Source: Tetraselmis striata (lineage: Eukaryota; Chlorophyta; Chlorodendrophyceae; Chlorodendrales; Chlorodendraceae). From it: a stretch of DNA of 64,000 bases. A program made the position numbers and the translations under genes. The stretch covers positions 62,001 to 126,000 of the forward strand of contig VCJN01002510.1 of the NCBI GenBank assembly GCA_006384855.1. The letters are read 5' to 3'. The notes under the pieces were generated by a model that was not told where the DNA came from, made no database searches, and was given only the letters and a program-made list of their open reading frames with translations. Of this stretch, positions 60,453-64,000 are shown one piece after another (the first letter of the stretch is position 1; every line of letters starts with the position of its first letter).

Positions 60453-62424
60453 CTATCGCCGGCGGCCGCCGGCGCCGCCGCCCTTGCGGGTCGGCCCGCG
60501 GCTGAATGCCCAGTTCACCGACACAATCTGCGTCAGCAGCTCCTGCCCGTCCATCGCCTCGATGGCCGCCTCCGCGTGCTTCTTGGCCTCGTACTCCACC
60601 AGAGCGTAGCCCTACACGCCAGCCAGCCGCACTTGCATGAGACCTTGTACACGGGCAGGGGGGCGATACTGCCCGGGGATGCTCCAAGGGAAGGAGGGGT
60701 AGTGGGGGGCTGCGGGCGGCCGAGACCAACCCACAGTACCATAGACTCAAAACCTTAAATACCGGCAGCGGATGAAACTCGCCGAAAACTCGCCCACTGC
60801 GCACGTTTGACCCCCCCCATGCCCTTCCATGCGGCTACAGCATGATGGGACGCGCGATTCGTGTCTCCAGCGCCATTGTTGGGGCACCGGATGCTCGCGC
60901 CCGTGCCCGTCCTTGCGCCCCCACCTGTCAGGTCGCCGCCCCATGTGGGCGCCTCGTGCCCGGGGGGGGGGGGGGGGGGAAGGGGAAGGGGCGCATCCAG
61001 CTACCGGGTGACCCGCCCCCACGGTACCGCTACGGCGTGCTAGTCAGCCCGCACCAACCAATATGAAGTGCTTCATCTAACATACGGCTGTCCGCAATTA
61101 CTCTTCCCACTACCATAGTGGCTTTAGCAGGGGGGAGGGGGGGGGGGGAGGGGGGGGGGGGGGGGGAGGGGGCATGATGGCGGTGAGTTCAGGGAGGACA
61201 TGCGTGTGCCCGTGGCAGTATGGGGACAATAATAGCGATTGTGTGATGCGTGGCCTCGCGGGCGCACCTTGACGAAGCCCGTCCTGCGGTCCAGGTTGAG
61301 GTGCAGGTTCTTGATGTCGCCAAAGTCCGCAAAGGCCTCGTGCACGTCCTCCTCCTGGGCCTCCTCGTGCACGTTGGTCACCAGCACCACCCATCCCTCC
61401 ACAGCTGCGGCCCAGGGAGAAGGCGGGGAGGAGGCTGGGTGTAAGCCGCCACGGCAGTCCGGACAATCGACAACATGGAACGGGGACGGGGGAGGGAGGT
61501 ATCGGGGAAATGCACCCCTGCTGCGCGCATCCGCACCGGCGCCCCCTAATCGGCGTCATTCACTGTTTATCAGTATGAGGTCGCAATCCTCGTGGAGAGC
61601 CATTCTGGCTCTGATGTGGGGGTTTCTCTCTGTGGCTTATCCAACGCCTATCTCCAGGAGATGAGCCGTCCAAACCAGCAATACATATGGCTTGTCTGAT
61701 GCTTGCGTCCTCCGCGGGGAGCAAGGTGGGGAGACCGCCGCGGCCATGGAGGAGCCCCAGAGAGGCGGTTGTGTAAGACTGTTGTCGGCATGCCCTTCTA
61801 GGTGTACAACGCTATTCCTGGTGAGGACTTTACCTCGGCTAGCACTACTCCAGTCGAAAAGAAAAGGCGCGTCTCCGATGGAGGGTGAAACGGAGGGTAA
61901 ACCGGAGGGTAGAAGTGTGTGTGTGTGTGGGTGGGTGGGTGGGTGGGTGGCGGTGTTGGAGGGGGGGGGGGGGGGGGGGGGGGGCGCGTACACTTGGCTG
62001 GCCCGGGTCCGGAGGCAGCGTCGAGCGACTCGTACTTGCCCTGCGGGTAGCCCTCCTCCCCGTCGTTGGCGCGCTGCGAAAACCCGCGGCCCTGCAGGAG
62101 AGCAGTGGTCTGCCTCCGTTAACCCCTGCGCTTCCCAATATGTTCATCCCCACACCCCAGGCGGAGGGCCGCAGATCTGGCCGTTGAGCGCCACCAACGC
62201 GAGGGCGGCCCGTCCGCCCCTCAGCTCGGCGGGCACTTTAAGGGATTTTCCACCGAGGGGGTGAGGAGCGTGAGGGTCAGGGGTCGGGAGGTGAGTAGGG
62301 AGGGACGGGAGGAGGGGAGGATGCCGCTCGCCTTCTGCTTCTTGCCGGCGCCGCCGGCGATGGTAGAGCGCAGCCGCGGCGCCGACTCCTCCGCCTCCAT
62401 CGCGTCCTCCTCGTAGTCAGACAT
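60453..62424 (-). CDS. RNA-binding protein Y14/RBM8A, exon-junction-complex core
   Basis: Four exons on the minus strand: 62,424-62,332; 62,091-61,992; 61,404-61,268; 60,611-60,453, together 489 bases and 162 residues. The joins give KKQK-GRGFS and GPAK-S-VEGW, matching the human KKRKGRGFG and GPQRSVEGW segments. One RRM follows: RNP2-like VVLVTNV, then [14 protein letters not shown], the [21 protein letters not shown] block, and [17 protein letters not shown], with a short basic Gly/Arg tail ([11 protein letters not shown]). These features, especially LNLDRRTG and WAFS, are those of Y14, which binds Mago nashi in the exon junction complex and acts in nuclear mRNA processing, export and decay. 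The N-terminus is shorter than in animals, as is the RS-poor tail. The first intron must use a GC donor (AAG|GCGAGC). The start ATG at 62,424 gives the acidic [14 protein letters not shown]-terminus. The gene is complete. Confidence 0.93.
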
Positions 62425-62729
62425 AGTGATCTAGGGCAGGGGCGCTGTTTCCAGGTTGGGGAAGCTGCACGTTTCCTTGCCTCCGAGGTTGCTTGCGCGA
62501 AAGTGGCAGTGCTGGGGCCGTAGGGTGGGTGGGGGTGGGGTAGACTGGCGGAAGGAGCCACGCCCAAGAAATAATACAAGTGGGTGGGGGACTCCTGCGG
62601 GGCGGGGAGGGGCGGTTGAGGCAGGCGGACGCGGACCTGCTACTGTACTGTGGTTGGACGGGAGGCGCGCAAAAGCGCGCGCTAATGGCAGGACATGATG
62701 CCTTATTTAAGAAAGTGAAAGTAATCCTT
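62425..62729. other. upstream region of the Y14 gene
   Basis: GC-rich 5' flank with no recognised TATA box or other motif. A GTGGGTGGGGG run at about 62,523-62,540 may be of promoter type. A plus-strand frame here has no family signal. Confidence 0.35.
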
Positions 62730-62765
62730 AAAGTTCGCCCCGGGACATCGGCCGAAGCCGCCCTG
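62730..62765 (-). mobile_element. SINE 3' tail fragment
   Basis: On the minus strand this reads GGGCGGCTTCGGCCGATGTC followed by CCGGGGCGAACTTT, the same as the end of the SINE at 4,133-4,382. About 36 bases are shared, so it is a short, strongly truncated member outside the tandem array, in the 5' flank of the Y14 gene. Confidence 0.7.
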
Positions 62766-62804
62766 TAGCACTTATTGTGTTGTCCTCTTGGGCCAAACCC
62801 GGGG

Positions 62805-64000
62805 AACAACGCCATTGATAGCCCCCCCCACCAATATGGGATAAATGGGCCTGTTATAGGATGTGAGGAAGTGTTTCACCGGTGCCAGTCCTGTCCCGGG
62901 GGCGGGAAAATGTGAGGAAGTCAAGGCTCTTTAAGTCAAGGTTCTTCTATTTATTATTAAGCGTTTTAAAAATGTTTGTGGCAGGATGATTGCTGCGGAG
63001 GCTTGAAAATCGGCGATACACGCCGCCCGAATAGCCATTTTGGCAAGGCATTGCTGGCCTTAATATTTAACGGGAAATAAGCTGAGAACTATATCGCCCA
63101 GCAATGGCGTAGCTCGGCCATAGTATCGGTGCCAAAAAAAGGCGACTCGTCCGCGATGGACAATTATAGGGGTATTTCGATCATGGGTGCCGCCATGAAA
63201 CTCCGTAATACCGTAGTTACCCAACGCTTGCAAGACGCCTGCCAGGCTAAAGGGATAATCCGCCGCTGGCAAGCGGGTTTTATGCGGAATGAGGAGGGCC
63301 GCATGCAAGTCGCCAGCCAGTTCGATCATATCACGGCTCGTCGCTAAGTGTTAGGTCTACCACGTACGCGGGATTTGTTGAGTTTAGGAAGGCATATATA
63401 TGACACCGTACCTCATGAGCTTTTATTCCTGAAACTACAAGTAGCCTTGGGACTCACGGGTCATATCTTTATAGGCTTACTTTCATTAATAAATAAAACT
63501 TTATGAAGGGATAGTATGGTACGGGTTAAGACAAGGGTGGCCCCAGGAACACTATATATATCAGACCCCGTACCCATAGAGCGTGGCCTCCGACAGGGGT
63601 GCCCCGCTTCCCCCATCCTATTTCATATTTATTAACGATATATTCGATTGGTTAGAACATCTAGGGTGTGATGCACCATGGTGCAGCGACACATTAGCGG
63701 CGACCACTACGGGAGTACGGGTGCCTTGTCAGTTATACGAGGACGACATCGTTAGTATCACATGCTCGTTCGATAACATGCATGCCATGTCGACCCACTT
63801 CTCGCAATGGGCAGAGGATCATTCATGTGGTTTGGGGTACTTAAGTGTGGGTTGAGGCCGATATTGCGACAAGACCGTGTTACGCAAACAAACTGCCCGA
63901 TGGCAGCTTGGGGGAACGGGTACCGGTTGTAAATGAATATAGGTATTTGGGTTCGGTCATTAACTCGGAATTAGGTATGCGGCACATAGTAGACGACCGG
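62805..64000 (+). mobile_element. LINE reverse-transcriptase fragment, runs off the window
   Basis: Plus-strand copy of the LINE family seen inverted at 6,632-9,110. It reads VPKKGDSSAMDNYRGISIMG at about 63,130-63,190 (the RT region before motif A, typical of LINEs). Motif A is decayed near 63,360-63,410, and the region corresponding to motif C lies near 63,735 (YEDD in place of YADD). It lacks the MITE found in the array copies. It carries a 37-bp insertion of its own family's tail at 62,873-62,909. Stops and frame changes show it is inactive. Confidence 0.8.
62861..62921 (+). mobile_element. 37-bp LINE tail insertion with 12-bp target-site duplication
   Basis: ATGTGAGGAAGT occurs at 62,861-62,872 and again at 62,910-62,921. 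Between them lies GTTTCACCGGTGCCAGTCCT plus GTCCCGGGGGCGGGAAA, the last 37 bases of the LINE 3' end including a short A tail. The flanks join into LINE reverse-transcriptase DNA, so this is an extremely 5'-truncated LINE insertion into another LINE copy. Confidence 0.85.

Noticed and set aside
60069-60758. 229-codon plus-strand frame
   Set aside because: Its second half is antisense to the last Y14 exon and its first half is low-complexity Pro/Arg-rich.

Overview
This is nuclear DNA of a eukaryote, most likely a green alga (Chlorophyta). The coding DNA is GC-rich. The two host genes are split by many short GT-AG introns full of poly-C and poly-G runs. The encoded Y14 protein has plant-type signatures (HEEAQE, TGFVKGYAL, a WAFS near the C-terminus). 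The mobile elements include DIRS-type retroelements and an RNase H plus ExK-nuclease element of a kind I recall from chlorophyte genomes. No bacterial operon, rRNA gene or CRISPR array was seen. The identification rests on reading the sequence; no database search was made.

Layout: (1) Bases 1-49,086 are the right end of a direct tandem array with a unit of about 21.98 kb. It holds the end of one unit (1-5,133), a whole unit (5,134-27,108) and a second whole unit (27,109-49,086). Each unit is a pile of mobile DNA: opposed LINE fragments carrying a small TIR element (MITE), a second TIR element, broken DIRS-like pieces, a MULE-like transposase relic, an RNase H/nuclease LINE-like element with a convergent partial copy, a Ty3-like scrap, a 336-bp tandem array with tRNA-like boxes, and a tRNA-derived SINE. 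Each unit ends inside an exon of a host golgin gene. (2) Bases 48,791-57,971 (+) hold the 3' part of that golgin gene, 13 exons encoding 899 residues of coiled coil plus a C-terminal membrane anchor. The array ends 2 bp before the end of its second visible exon, so only the last unit joins the rest of the gene; the earlier units carry orphan exon fragments. (3) Bases 60,453-62,424 (-) encode a complete RBM8A/Y14 homologue in four exons, convergent with the golgin gene. (4) From about 62,730 to the end the window returns to mobile DNA: a SINE tail and another LINE copy, itself hit by a 37-bp LINE insertion with a perfect 12-bp target-site duplication.

The host genes are housekeeping genes: a Golgi tether or structural protein and an exon-junction-complex subunit. 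The main interest is the large tandem duplication breaking at a golgin exon, the shared SINE/LINE tail, the MITE family with paralogous empty sites in the same window, and the RNase H/nuclease element. The unit copies differ mainly by scattered one-base length changes that come in patches. Residual long-read error is a serious possibility, so reading-frame breaks within the repeats should not be over-read.
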